DNA from: G963665005 sp963665005
GTDB taxonomy: Bacteria; Bacillota; Clostridia; Christensenellales; SZUA-584
Reading direction: 5' to 3'
Length of the DNA stretch: 64,000 nt
Assembly: GCA_963665005.2 (NCBI GenBank)
Contig: CAXXTQ010000001.1
Coordinates: 2,542,001-2,606,000, forward strand
Shown here: one piece after another, positions 1 to 8,226 of the stretch
Layout of the letters: each line of letters begins with the position of its first letter
How positions within the stretch are numbered: the first letter of the stretch is position 1
Translations under genes and position numbers: made by a program
The notes under the pieces: generated by a model
Database searches by the model: none
Seen by the model: the letters and a program-made list of their open reading frames with translations, nothing else
Told to the model about the DNA's origin: nothing

Positions 1-61
1 CGATAACTTTGTTCTGGGCGTGATCGATTACATGCATTTTCGGTTTTCCTTTAAATTTCAT
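1..61 (-). CDS. Start of an unidentified phage-cluster gene (cut by window edge)
   Basis: Only the first 20 codons are present, reading MKFKGKPKMHVIDHAQNKVI. An AGAGGAG ribosome binding site stands 7 bases before the ATG, so this is a real start. It is the next gene after the small head protein in the minus-strand phage head cluster, where connector or head-completion proteins are usually encoded. The peptide is too short to recognise. Confidence 0.5.
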   Translation of the reverse strand, partial: MKFKGKPKMHVIDHAQNKVI

Positions 62-125
62 TTTGTTCTCCTCTTAGAGCAAACTTATGTTATAGCGAAA
101 ATATACGCACTAAATTTGCTCCTAT

Positions 126-156
126 AAAAAGCGAAGGGCGCAGCAATTCAGCGCCC
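126..156 (-). terminator. Possible terminator after the small head protein gene
   Basis: On the minus strand GGGCGC and GCGCCC arms (positions 151-156 and 136-141) enclose a 9-base loop and are followed after a short spacer by a T5 run. It separates the small head protein gene from the next partial gene. The gap between stem and T run makes it a weak candidate. Confidence 0.4.
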
Positions 157-171
157 CTGCCTTTTTCTTTC

Positions 172-552
172 CTATAGCTGTACCGCTTCTATCTGTACGT
201 TCGCAAGCTCTCCCGACTCAAGCGCCACACCTTCGCTGTCAACAAGCGTTACGCTTATGTCGTCGCTGGAAAGGTTTTTATACCTCGCGGTATCAAAAAG
301 CGCAATATACGCCGTAGACACAGCAGGCACATTTACGCTCATATCGCCGAGCGCAGACCTCGGGCCGTCACCCGAACCAACGCATACGACCGCTTCGTGC
401 TCCGCGTTAGCGTTTTGCACTCTAAGTACAAGCCTTTGGTCTTTGCCGTTTTCGCAAGGCACCGTCTGTGAAACGTCTCCGGCTGTAATACTTGCAGTCA
501 GTTCCGCATCGCTTTTTCCGCCTTTAACACTAAAAATACTTACATCTGCCAT
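172..552 (-). CDS. Small phage head-associated protein, decoration-like
   Basis: This 126-residue acidic protein has no membrane segment and alternates short hydrophobic and polar stretches, as in an all-beta fold. It starts with MADVSIFSVKGG and has a strong GGAGG site before the ATG. It follows the coat protein gene by 14 bases and is probably translated from the same message. In many tailed phages the gene just after the coat protein encodes a head decoration or stabilising protein. The role here rests on position and size only, since I do not recognise the sequence family. Confidence 0.5.
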   Translation of the reverse strand: MADVSIFSVKGGKSDAELTASITAGDVSQTVPCENGKDQRLVLRVQNANAEHEAVVCVGSGDGPRSALGDMSVNVPAVSTAYIALFDTARYKNLSSDDISVTLVDSEGVALESGELANVQIEAVQL

Positions 553-566
553 ATTTCATTCGCCTC

Positions 567-1406
567 CTATATCGCCGATTCTTCCGCTGTGGTAATATCC
601 ACCGTTATCAGCTCGGCCGGCCTAATAACCGTCGCGCCGTAAAGATGGAGCGCTTTAAACGCGTCCGCGAAAGATTTTTCAGGCTTATATCTTTCTATCA
701 TGCTCACGGGTATCTGTTCGGCAAGCGCAATCGCCTGCTTTGAAAATGCCATGCAGTGGTTAACAGCGCCCGTCTTTTGAATAGAGTTTGAAACAAACAC
801 TTTAAAATTAAGATAACTTCCCTTAAACCCTTTTCCGAAAACCTCTGCGTTATTTTGCTGGAATACGATTTTTCCCAGCACAAGTTTGGTATAAACTTCG
901 GGAGATATTACCAGAAACTTATCTTCCTCAAAAGGTACATCTGTCTCGAGCAAACCCTGCTCTGCTTTGGCAAGTGTAGATAAAATGCTGGCTGAGGTAC
1001 AAGTTGCATCTTCAACCGTCGTCGCCGCCTGATCATAAAGCCCCGCTAAATAAATATCGAGCGTCTGCCCGAGCGCGCGCTTTGCTTCTCTCATTTCTGC
1101 GTTAAATACATCGCCCTGCGACTGTTTGCTGTCTATTCTGTCAATTTCAACATTGACGTATTTTGCCTCTGTAATAAAGAGGTCTTGGTTATAGCTCGTC
1201 TTGCTTTCAAGCGTAATGTCAGTGCCTGGTATATAGTCGCTTACCGTCGGGCGCCCGATACCCGCGATGTGCAAAACATCGCCCTTCTTTGTTATATCGC
1301 CGAGTATCGGCCCCTTATAACAAAGGCTCTTGAATACACAATCTCTGCTTCTGTCTGTCATCAATTCTTTTGCAAGAATCTCCGGCCTAAAACTTTCGTA
1401 TGCCAA
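567..1406 (-). CDS. Major capsid protein, P22 coat-like
   Basis: This 279-residue protein begins MAYESFRPEILAKELM and continues with a segment about a gene product coming out of a KKGDVLHIAGIGRPTV context. That N-terminal layout (R/S-P-E-I-hydrophobic-A-K-E followed by a GD-hydrophobic-I strand) is typical of the P22 gp5-type, HK97-fold coat proteins of Firmicutes phages. The gene lies directly after a scaffold-like gene and before a small head protein, the usual head-gene order. The protein would assemble the procapsid shell around scaffold. It is somewhat shorter than P22 coat itself, which carries an extra inserted domain. Alternative: another HK97-fold coat family. Confidence 0.75.
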   Translation of the reverse strand: MAYESFRPEILAKELMTDRSRDCVFKSLCYKGPILGDITKKGDVLHIAGIGRPTVSDYIPGTDITLESKTSYNQDLFITEAKYVNVEIDRIDSKQSQGDVFNAEMREAKRALGQTLDIYLAGLYDQAATTVEDATCTSASILSTLAKAEQGLLETDVPFEEDKFLVISPEVYTKLVLGKIVFQQNNAEVFGKGFKGSYLNFKVFVSNSIQKTGAVNHCMAFSKQAIALAEQIPVSMIERYKPEKSFADAFKALHLYGATVIRPAELITVDITTAEESAI

Positions 1407-1424
1407 TTTTTCTTCATCCTTTCA

Positions 1425-2084
1425 TCATTTACTACGTGTCAGGTATTTCCAAATACGCTCGTGATTTCTGTCAAGCTCGGCAGGCGACATGTTTTTTATT
1501 ACAGCGTCGCTTAATTCTAGTTCTCGCGCACTTCCTTTGCTCTGCGGCTTTCCCATACTCGCGGCAGAATTTTTGGCGTTCGTGTCCCTTTGCTCTAATT
1601 CCCTTGCCAATTTATCCGCCTGCGCCCGATATTCTCCTGCCTGGTATAGCAGGAACGCCTCGCTTAGCGGCACACCTCTGCTCCAGTCATTCAGCACGGC
1701 TTTCGGCAGTCTCCGAGGGTCAATCCCCGGATTCCTTGCCATAAAGTCGCCAAGCTGTCCGTCAACACGCGCTTGCGCAGAAGCCTTGTTATCATAAGCC
1801 TCTTGGCTGTTATCTCTGCCCTCGCCTTGCTTTAAAATCTCGTCGTATTCTTGAAGCTTTGCGTTTGCTTCTTCAAGCCTTGCGCTTAGCTTGTCATAGT
1901 TCATGCCTTTCTGGGCATAAACAGTCGCCGCGTCTTTGCTGAGCGGCATATCCTCCTTGTTGTACCGAATTGTCATAAAACTCTCGTCCGTTACCTCAGG
2001 TTCATTACCGCTCTGTTCAAATCCGCCGGCTATATCCGGCTGGTTTGCCGTGGCATCTACCTGTGGTTGGGTAGTGTCTAACAT
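1425..2084 (-). CDS. Phage scaffold-like protein
   Basis: This 219-residue, strongly charged and helical protein has a Gln/Asn/Glu-rich N-terminus, a central coiled-coil-like segment (KLSARLEEANAKLQEYDE) and a basic C-terminus. These are features of capsid scaffolding proteins, which drive procapsid assembly and then leave the head. It sits 18 bases upstream of the coat gene. I placed the start at MLDTTQPQ because AGGAGA stands 9 bases before that ATG, whereas the longer frame starts inside the leader. The family is inferred from composition and position, not from a catalytic motif. Confidence 0.6.
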   Translation of the reverse strand: MLDTTQPQVDATANQPDIAGGFEQSGNEPEVTDESFMTIRYNKEDMPLSKDAATVYAQKGMNYDKLSARLEEANAKLQEYDEILKQGEGRDNSQEAYDNKASAQARVDGQLGDFMARNPGIDPRRLPKAVLNDWSRGVPLSEAFLLYQAGEYRAQADKLARELEQRDTNAKNSAASMGKPQSKGSARELELSDAVIKNMSPAELDRNHERIWKYLTRSK

Positions 2085-2144
2085 AATTTTTGTCTCCTTT
2101 CCTTTTCTTTGCAAACTCGTGCCCGTTTTATCAGTTTGCCGGTA

Positions 2145-2170
2145 TAAAAAAAGACCGCGTTTCCGCAGTC
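2145..2170 (-). terminator. Terminator or leader hairpin before the scaffold gene
   Basis: On the minus strand GACTGCG and CGCGGTC arms (one mismatch) around a GAAA tetraloop are followed by seven T. It lies between the beta-propeller gene (ends at 2227) and the scaffold gene (starts at 2084). It could end the former or attenuate the latter. Confidence 0.65.
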
Positions 2171-2226
2171 TAAATTTTCTTCTGTTTATTCAAAAAACAC
2201 GTGCCAGCCCTTACACATCTGATACT

Positions 2227-3390
2227 TTAATCTATAGAATACAACAGCTTTCCATGAAAATCATAAAAACGCAATCGTTCTTTCCTAATCGATTCATCCT
2301 CATTATCCGGATCCGGAATATATTCACCAAAGCGCAAACACACCATATCATCAAGAATCACCGGAATGATATCGCCATCAAAACTTGCCGCGTAGGCAAT
2401 GATAACTTCTTCATCTTCCATATTATAAAAACGTATTTCATCCGTCTGATTATAGTATATAACAACATGTTCATCCGCAATTTCGGGATGATAACAACCT
2501 CCATCATCTATCTGACGAGTATTCTCTCCGTTTAAATCACAACTGACTAACCGACTGTCTACATAGCTTTGTTCATATGTTCCATAATAGAGTCTGTCCT
2601 TATTAATAGCAAACATATATTCGTACTCAATTTTATTCACTTTTGTTATTTTAGCATTAGATAAATCAAATTTATAAATGCTATTACTCAAATGTCTGCT
2701 TATGTAAATATTGTTGCAAACTATTTCTAACCAACGGTCAATATCCAGATCGATTAATAACCGCTCATTAGTACCGTCATCATTCATCGCATATATCATA
2801 TTGTACCGCTCAAATATCTTATTAATCAATTTCGTATAGAAGATTATATCTCCGCGAATAAAAAAATGGTTTATCTTCGCGCTGCTCAATTTTTGAACGT
2901 TTGTTCCGTCAATATTAACTCTAAAAAGACGGTCGTTCTTGTCGCAAAAAAATATATGATTTTTTGTCATTGTAATCTTATTCGGATATACGCCGTCAAT
3001 CACAATTTCTTCATTCTCGTTCATGTCTATTACCGAAAACTTTTCATCCGTCGCATAGTAAAGCTTTTGGTCAACAAACAAAAAACCTTCAATATTATCT
3101 TCAATGAATACTTTTTCTTTTTCAAAACCCATATCAATCATACAAAGATTCTTTGTGTTTGGGTTAATATAATAAATATTATTCTCATATTCCGCGGCAA
3201 CTGTGCAGAGCTGTTCCGCATCGTTTTCTTCACTTTCATCATACATATATTCATGGGATTCTTTATACACTTTTATTTCATCAGGTTTTATATCCCCTTT
3301 ATATGGTGCAACAAGCGATGTACATACTATGATGATAAAAACAACGATAACTACGACTATTATCGGTATAATCACATATCTTTTTTTCAT
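2227..3390 (-). CDS. Membrane-anchored beta-propeller protein, DUF5050-like
   Basis: This 387-residue protein has a single N-terminal membrane segment (residues about 5-28, very rich in Ile/Val), then a long extracytoplasmic part. The repeats have the type hydrophobic-YY/FF-hydrophobic followed by D-x-N/D-G-T-N, for example NIYYINPNTKNLCMID and IYAMNDDGTNERLL. This is the pattern of DUF5050-type six-bladed propellers. The function of such proteins is not established. It follows the frameshifted modular gene by 26 bases, exactly as a shorter homologue at 9777-10568 follows the intact modular gene. The two genes therefore form a duplicated cassette inside the phage head cluster. Neither is a known structural component. 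Confidence 0.7.
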   Translation of the reverse strand: MKKRYVIIPIIVVVIVVFIIIVCTSLVAPYKGDIKPDEIKVYKESHEYMYDESEENDAEQLCTVAAEYENNIYYINPNTKNLCMIDMGFEKEKVFIEDNIEGFLFVDQKLYYATDEKFSVIDMNENEEIVIDGVYPNKITMTKNHIFFCDKNDRLFRVNIDGTNVQKLSSAKINHFFIRGDIIFYTKLINKIFERYNMIYAMNDDGTNERLLIDLDIDRWLEIVCNNIYISRHLSNSIYKFDLSNAKITKVNKIEYEYMFAINKDRLYYGTYEQSYVDSRLVSCDLNGENTRQIDDGGCYHPEIADEHVVIYYNQTDEIRFYNMEDEEVIIAYAASFDGDIIPVILDDMVCLRFGEYIPDPDNEDESIRKERLRFYDFHGKLLYSID

Positions 3391-3416
3391 ATGCTTTCCT
3401 CTCTTTCTGCTCTCTT

Positions 3417-4939
3417 TTATTTATAAAATCGATCTACTGCATTAGATATTTGCTTATCAAAAATCGATGCATAAACATCTGCAATCCACTTTGTTCTATC
3501 GTGATGTTTCGCAATATCACATATTTTCGTTTTGTCAACAAAAAGGTTGTTCTTATATAGTACATAATGCATAACGATCTCTGCTGCGATGGCTTCCTCA
3601 GACCATTTCTCATAGCCTTCATATTCGTTTAATATTTTTGGTGCCATATCCTTTGCGAGAGCGTTGATGTTTCCCTGATACTCTTTTAAGACTTGCTCAA
3701 ATTCGGGTTTCGTAAAATTTATTTGCACCACATCCGAGTTAATATTCGTATCACGCGTTTCGTTAATAACTTCAGGCATATTCTTTTCTAATATCTCCTG
3801 ACCTTTTGAATCTTTAGGCCAAGAACCGCCACCGCCTCCTCTGCCGCCTCCGCCGCCAGCGAAGCCACCTGTTGATTCTTTTTGTTCTTTTTGCGCTTCA
3901 TCCAAATCTTCTTCGTATGCGTCCATATCCGAATGCCCTTCAGGCACAGGAGGTGGCCCCGGCATTGGCGATGGACTGGGCTCCGTCGGATATTCTTCCT
4001 TCTCATCGTCTGTCACGCTTGCGCCTAAAAAAGCCGAACCCTTTACTCCTTTAATTAATTCGGAGCTCGTGTCTGCCATCAAATACTGCCTCATGTCCTT
4101 CGGCTTTTCGTTTGGGTCTATAATATACGGCTGCGGATTAATTCCCTTTCCTTCAAAATATCCTACATCAAACGGCGATTGCCCTTTGGGATATAGCCTT
4201 ATATCTTCCATTGTTCCTAGCGGCTTTGTATTCGACACTTCCCTTGCTTCACCGTCCGGCGCCACTTCGTATGCTTTGCCGTTAAAAGTTATTGATTACC
4301 CTTATCAAAATTTAATCCCTTGTTGGGTAACATATTATCCTTATCTATGCCGTACACAGAGTACAAGTCATCATACGAAAAGTTAGGGTTATTACCTTCC
4401 CCAATAAGCATGTTCTCACTGCCCGATTTGCCTTCGCTACCTATGCCCATCGCACTGTAATATCTATCTTTTAAAACCGCTTTTTCTTTTTCCAGCTGCG
4501 CCTGCCTCTCGGCAAGTTCGTCAAGCTTTTTGCCGTCCTGCTCATATACCATTGTGTGATACTGCTGCTTATGAAGCTTTGCCAGTTCGTCATCATAGCC
4601 CGCTATTTCATTTCTAAACTCATGCAGATACTTCGGCTTTGTTTTCTCTGTCGGTATCATACCATAATCTGGTTGATTTGTATAGAACGAACTATCGCCA
4701 CCCGACGGCGCCCTGCCTGAAAGATTATCATAATCTGCGTACGAAGATTGTCTCGAATCTGCGGGCGAAGGCTGCCCGATAAGATTGCCGTAACTGGTTT
4801 GGGACAACTTATCTAAATTTCTCTGCTCAGGACGTCTTCCCGAACCTTTTAGGCTATCCGGCTTACTTGCTAATTTTTCTCTTCTATTTCTTTCCTCTTC
4901 ATCCTCTTCAAACCAATTATATGGTGAACTGTTCGACAT
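3417..4939 (-). pseudogene. Frameshifted copy of the modular Gly/Pro-rich protein
   Basis: Two adjoining frames (4939-4289 and 4265-3417) together match the intact 489-residue gene at 10593-12062. Where the intact copy reads TTATTGTCTTATTACCC, this copy reads TTATTGATTACCC: a 4-base loss near 4294 puts a stop directly after the KGLNFDKGN segment. About 190 bases around 4295-4483 are identical to the intact copy. The part beyond the Pro-rich and Gly-rich linker is clearly diverged. The C-terminal frame has no good ribosome binding site of its own, so the product is probably truncated. It stays possible that both halves are made. The gene precedes a DUF5050-like gene, as does the intact copy. 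Confidence 0.75.
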
Positions 4940-4972
4940 ATTGTCCCCTCTTTTCTAAATTTATTTGAATAT

Positions 4973-5047
4973 AAAAAACGAGCCTTTTTAGCCCGTTTCA
5001 TTTCTCCTTATTCATTGTCTCATAAAAAATCGCTCATAATCGCTCAA
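4973..5047 (-). promoter_or_regulatory. TTGAGCG element A followed by a terminator-like leader
   Basis: On the minus strand the element TTGAGCGATTATGAGCG (5047 downward) repeats TGAGCG with a 10-base period. It is followed 17 bases after TTGAGC by TATGAG (5024-5019), then by GACAATGAATA. Downstream an ACGGGC/GCTCGT hairpin with a T6 run (4996-4973) lies before the coding start at 4939. The same order occurs at elements B, C and D. Read as a promoter it is moderate. In one frame the element also reads LSDYERFFMRQ-stop, so a coding remnant is the alternative. Confidence 0.5.
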
Positions 5048-5109
5048 CTTTTTAAAATCCGAAGAATCTTTCTCAACTGCCAACTCAAATACTGGCGTCA
5101 TTATTTTAT

Positions 5110-5143
5110 GAAACGAGAGCCGCATTTTTGCAGCCCTCGTTTC
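5110..5143 (-). terminator. Strong hairpin after the XhlA-like gene
   Basis: GAAACGAG and CTCGTTTC arms extended by AGCCGC/GCAGCC-type pairing form a long stem 8 bases after the XhlA-like stop codon. No clear T run follows on the minus strand, so it may be an RNA-stabilising hairpin rather than a true terminator. Confidence 0.45.
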
Positions 5144-5150
5144 ACTAATC

Positions 5151-5492
5151 TTAAAATGCTTCAATCTGCATAAATAAAAATCCGGCGGCTGCTCCTGCTG
5201 CCGCAGCAGCCAGAGCAATCAAAAGCTTAATTTTATTGTCTTTCTTTTTTGTAGTGTTAGCGACTATTTGGTCAATCTTATCTTCAAGTCCGACAAGCTT
5301 TTGATGAGATACGCCAAGATTACCGCCCATTTGCACACCCATATTATCAATTTTCGCATTCAGCTTAACATCAAGCTTTTCGATTTCGCCATTAGTTTTC
5401 GCCAGAGCGTTATTGATATCGCATGTTTGCGCATACAGATTATCAACATTGTCCTCAATTTTAGACAGGCGCTCGCTTTGTTCGCTCGTCAA
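5151..5492 (-). CDS. XhlA-like small protein with coiled coil and C-terminal membrane segment
   Basis: The protein has about 113 residues. An N-terminal heptad-like region (SERLSKIEDNVDNLYAQ and following) is followed by a basic KKKDNKIK stretch and a C-terminal Ala/Leu-rich membrane helix. This is the layout of the haemolysin XhlA/phage holin-associated family. I chose a TTG start at 5492 because AAGGTGG lies 5 bases upstream; a longer frame begins at 5555 without a good site. Such proteins normally sit in phage lysis modules near the end of the virion genes, so its place between portal and scaffold is unusual. The family call rests on layout and is tentative. Confidence 0.5.
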   Translation of the reverse strand: MTSEQSERLSKIEDNVDNLYAQTCDINNALAKTNGEIEKLDVKLNAKIDNMGVQMGGNLGVSHQKLVGLEDKIDQIVANTTKKKDNKIKLLIALAAAAAGAAAGFLFMQIEAF

Positions 5493-5590
5493 TGTCGCCA
5501 CCTTCTTTTTCTTCTGATTATATATAATATGCAACTTATCACACACATGTACCATACATGTATGTACATTAACGAGGACAAGCTTTTTAA

Positions 5591-7789
5591 TTATATGCCG
5601 GCCGCCTGTGCAATGCTTTTCACGACCTCCATCTCTATCATTCCCTGCTCTACCGCCGTTTCCATTGCTAAAAGAATATCCTTCGCGTTTACGCCTTCGT
5701 CCGTCATGGCAAGAAGCCCGTCAGCAAGTTCTTTTGGAATGCTGCCATTTACCGCTGCCGATGCTATTTCATCAATGACTATCTTCAGCTTTTCTTCCTG
5801 TTCAGGTAATACCTGTTCAGGTGATGCCATTTCGGGCGGTGCTTGCCTTTTTTGCTGCTCTGCTGCTTCTGGTATCTGTCCATTTTCTTTAGTCGGCATA
5901 TATTCCTCTTTCTGCACAGCCTCATCGGCCGCCTGCGCAATTTTTTTCACAACTTCCATCTCTATCATTCCCTGCTCAGCCGCCGTTTCCATTGCCAAAA
6001 GAATATCCTTAGCGCTAATGCCTTCGTCCGTCATCGCAAGAAGCCCGTCAGCAAGTTCTTTTGGAATGCTGCCGTTTACCGCCGCCGACGCTATTTCGTC
6101 AATGACTATCTTCAGCTTTTCTTCCTGTTCAGGTGAGATTTGTTCGGGTAATGCCTGTTCAGGAGCCGGCATTGCCGGCAACGCGGATATGCCCTGCCCC
6201 ATATCAACAGGCAAACCTCCCGGCATCTGCGGCATGCCCATTCCAGGCATTGTCTGCGGCATGCCCATTTCCCGCTGCGCTCCGCCCTGCTCCGCTTCGT
6301 TTAGCTGCTCAATCAGCTCTTCCTTCATCGGAATATGCCCGTCGGGTATACGCTCAAGATACTGCGCGAAACTGATCTGCCCGTTCATGAGAAGGTTGTC
6401 AAGCGTCTGCAACACCTGTATCTCGCTCCACATAGAAGACGGCCCGACGTCCACGCGAAGGTTCATTGTATATTCGTCAAGCACTTCATCGGGAAGCGGC
6501 ACATAAGTGCGTTTTCCGTCTTCCTCAACGGGTATCATGCGCCCTGTCTTATAGAAATTGCGTATAAAATCGAGCCATATAAGCCCAACGTCCTCAACGA
6601 AAGAATAAAACCTCTCCTGCTGAGACTGAAGCGGAACCATAGCCGCGTCTCTCGTGGCTATAAACGCAGAAGCATTGTCGGGGTTTCTTATGTTTCCGAG
6701 AGTTACGTCATTCGCGCCCATCATACGCATCGTCGTATCAAGCGTAACGTCAAAGCCTTTCCATGCGTCGTACGCCATGTTCGGCAGGCTCATATACTGC
6801 GCAGCACCGCCTATATCGCCATTTACTGCAATAGCGCCCGCAACCTTATTCGTCCATTCCTTAATTCTCGTCTTATCAAAAATAACTTTCGGAAAGCTTG
6901 TCTGCACCTGATTGAGCTGGCTCAGCGCCAAAATTTTGTTTACAAACACTTGATTTGGTATAAGGCCCGAAACTTCGGCGGTGCCGTGGCAGCAGTTCTT
7001 TCTCGTTTCCCAGTTCATAAGCGCAACAGGATACCTGCAAAGATTGGTATCCTTTTCTTTTTGAATAATAACATCTTTTACCGATTTTTCGCAGAACACC
7101 CTGCCGTCTTTTTTGTACATCTTAAGAAGCACATTACATTTTCCCAAATCATCAAGCTCAATCTTTCCCATATCTCCGGATGTATAAGTGTTGTCATCGT
7201 CAGCTTTTATATCATCGATATTCTTACATCCGTTTTGTTTTGCTTCCTGCTTAACCTTGCTTATTAGCTCACGAAAAACTATTATAATATACGGCTGGCT
7301 CTGCACATCAGGGTCGTTTGGGTTGCCCGGGTAATAATTGACGTTGTCGACAAGCATGGTATTAATATCGCCCGTAAGCGACTGCCCTGTTTTAATCTGC
7401 GAATCCCAGTAAAAATACTGCACATAATCGCCCGTTATCGCCGCCTGCTTTAGGCCTTCTTTGGTAAGGTAATCCATCTTAAGCCTCTCCCAGAGCGAAT
7501 CGCAATAATTTGATATCTGCCGAGCGTATGTGCCTATATCCTCGCCGTCGCTTATACCCTCCGCGAAGAACTCAAGCTCCAGCCTCCTGTCAGTAACGGC
7601 GGCAATCTTCCATGCGGAAGCGTACTTTATAAAATTGACCACAGGAGTCGGCAATCCCTCGTGCGGTATGCCCACCCATTGGTCTCCGGCATAAAACCTC
7701 TCGTTTAAATCGACAGTACTGTAAAGCCCAATCTTGCTTTTATAGTCTATTCCAAGTTCATATTCGCGCCATACATTCGTCTTGCTCAT
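5591..7789 (-). CDS. Phage portal protein (P22-type) with duplicated C-terminal segment
   Basis: This 732-residue protein is in the size range of P22-type portals, which form the 12-subunit ring through which DNA enters the head. Its N-terminal half contains FYAGDQW, PVVNFIKYASAWKIAAVTD and a later GNIRNPDNASAFIATRDAA segment, typical of this portal group. After a Met/Pro/Gly-rich stretch (about residues 505-545), a 69-residue segment containing KIVIDEIASAAVNGSIPKEL occurs twice. It overlaps the preceding small gene by 4 bases (ATGA), so translation is coupled. The duplicated tail is not part of the usual portal fold. Confidence 0.85.
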   Translation of the reverse strand: MSKTNVWREYELGIDYKSKIGLYSTVDLNERFYAGDQWVGIPHEGLPTPVVNFIKYASAWKIAAVTDRRLELEFFAEGISDGEDIGTYARQISNYCDSLWERLKMDYLTKEGLKQAAITGDYVQYFYWDSQIKTGQSLTGDINTMLVDNVNYYPGNPNDPDVQSQPYIIIVFRELISKVKQEAKQNGCKNIDDIKADDDNTYTSGDMGKIELDDLGKCNVLLKMYKKDGRVFCEKSVKDVIIQKEKDTNLCRYPVALMNWETRKNCCHGTAEVSGLIPNQVFVNKILALSQLNQVQTSFPKVIFDKTRIKEWTNKVAGAIAVNGDIGGAAQYMSLPNMAYDAWKGFDVTLDTTMRMMGANDVTLGNIRNPDNASAFIATRDAAMVPLQSQQERFYSFVEDVGLIWLDFIRNFYKTGRMIPVEEDGKRTYVPLPDEVLDEYTMNLRVDVGPSSMWSEIQVLQTLDNLLMNGQISFAQYLERIPDGHIPMKEELIEQLNEAEQGGAQREMGMPQTMPGMGMPQMPGGLPVDMGQGISALPAMPAPEQALPEQISPEQEEKLKIVIDEIASAAVNGSIPKELADGLLAMTDEGISAKDILLAMETAAEQGMIEMEVVKKIAQAADEAVQKEEYMPTKENGQIPEAAEQQKRQAPPEMASPEQVLPEQEEKLKIVIDEIASAAVNGSIPKELADGLLAMTDEGVNAKDILLAMETAVEQGMIEMEVVKSIAQAAGI
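5601..5807. repeat. Intragenic repeat in portal gene, copy 1
   Basis: This 207-base segment is a close match in the same orientation and frame to 5928-6134. It encodes the last 69 or so residues of the portal protein. Differences are scattered and mostly silent or conservative, which points to an older duplication kept under protein-level constraint. Confidence 0.85.
5928..6134. repeat. Intragenic repeat in portal gene, copy 2
   Basis: Equal in length (207 bases) to 5601-5807 and in the same frame. The two copies are separated by a 120-base linker encoding a Glu/Gln/Pro-rich spacer. See the first copy and the portal entry. Confidence 0.85.
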
Positions 7790-8007
7790 ATTTTTTCACC
7801 ATACGGGTCGTAGTTGAGTATCGTCTCAAACTTTTTTAATAGCTCAGTCTGCGCCTCGCCCTGCTCGTCCTTGTCAAATATCCGCTTTACCTTTGGCAGC
7901 GCGCCCTTTTTGATACCCATACCGTCCCTTACTCCTTTTCTGTAAAAAATCATGCATATGACAGCAACAAAAATTCCCGCCGCTATGCCAACAATAATAT
8001 CGCTCAT
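7786..8007 (-). CDS. Small single-pass membrane protein upstream of portal
   Basis: This 73-residue protein has an N-terminal membrane segment (DIIVGIAAGIFVAVICMIFY) followed by a basic and then acidic cytoplasmic tail. A good AGGAGG-type site precedes the ATG. It is the first gene after element B and overlaps the portal start by 4 bases, so both are made from one message. I do not recognise the family. A small membrane protein at this place in a head operon is not standard. Confidence 0.6.
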   Translation of the reverse strand: MSDIIVGIAAGIFVAVICMIFYRKGVRDGMGIKKGALPKVKRIFDKDEQGEAQTELLKKFETILNYDPYGEKI

Positions 8008-8093
8008 TTTCTACCTCCTAAATTTTTTATCTATTTTTTTCTGCTCTTTGCAGATAACCAGCCTTTTTTATACAACTTGTGTAATTGCGGCAT

Positions 8094-8169
8094 AAAAAAA
8101 GAGCGTCCAAATGCCGCTCATAATTTCCCTTATTCATTATCTCATAATAAACCGCTCATAATCGCTCAA
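8094..8169 (-). promoter_or_regulatory. TTGAGCG element B followed by a terminator-like leader
   Basis: TTGAGC (8169-8164) and TATGAG (8146-8141) are 17 bases apart on the minus strand, with the same TGAGCG direct repeat as element A and the same GATAATGAATAAGG continuation. A GAGCG/CGCTC hairpin with a T7 run follows (8119-8094), 87 bases before the small membrane-protein gene that leads into portal. Confidence 0.5.
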
Positions 8170-8226
8170 TCTTAAATAAAAAATCCGCAATGCTGACAAC
8201 GATTACGAGCTAGAAACTTGTGTCTG

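Noticed and set aside
1184..1514. Plus-strand frames across the phage head genes
   Set aside because: They are antisense shadows of the coat and scaffold genes with no ribosome sites or protein-like composition.
5012..5218. 68-codon minus-strand frame overlapping the end of the XhlA-like gene
   Set aside because: It has no ribosome binding site, overlaps a better gene and runs through hairpin and element A. Its last codons are those of the shared element, noted as an alternative reading only.
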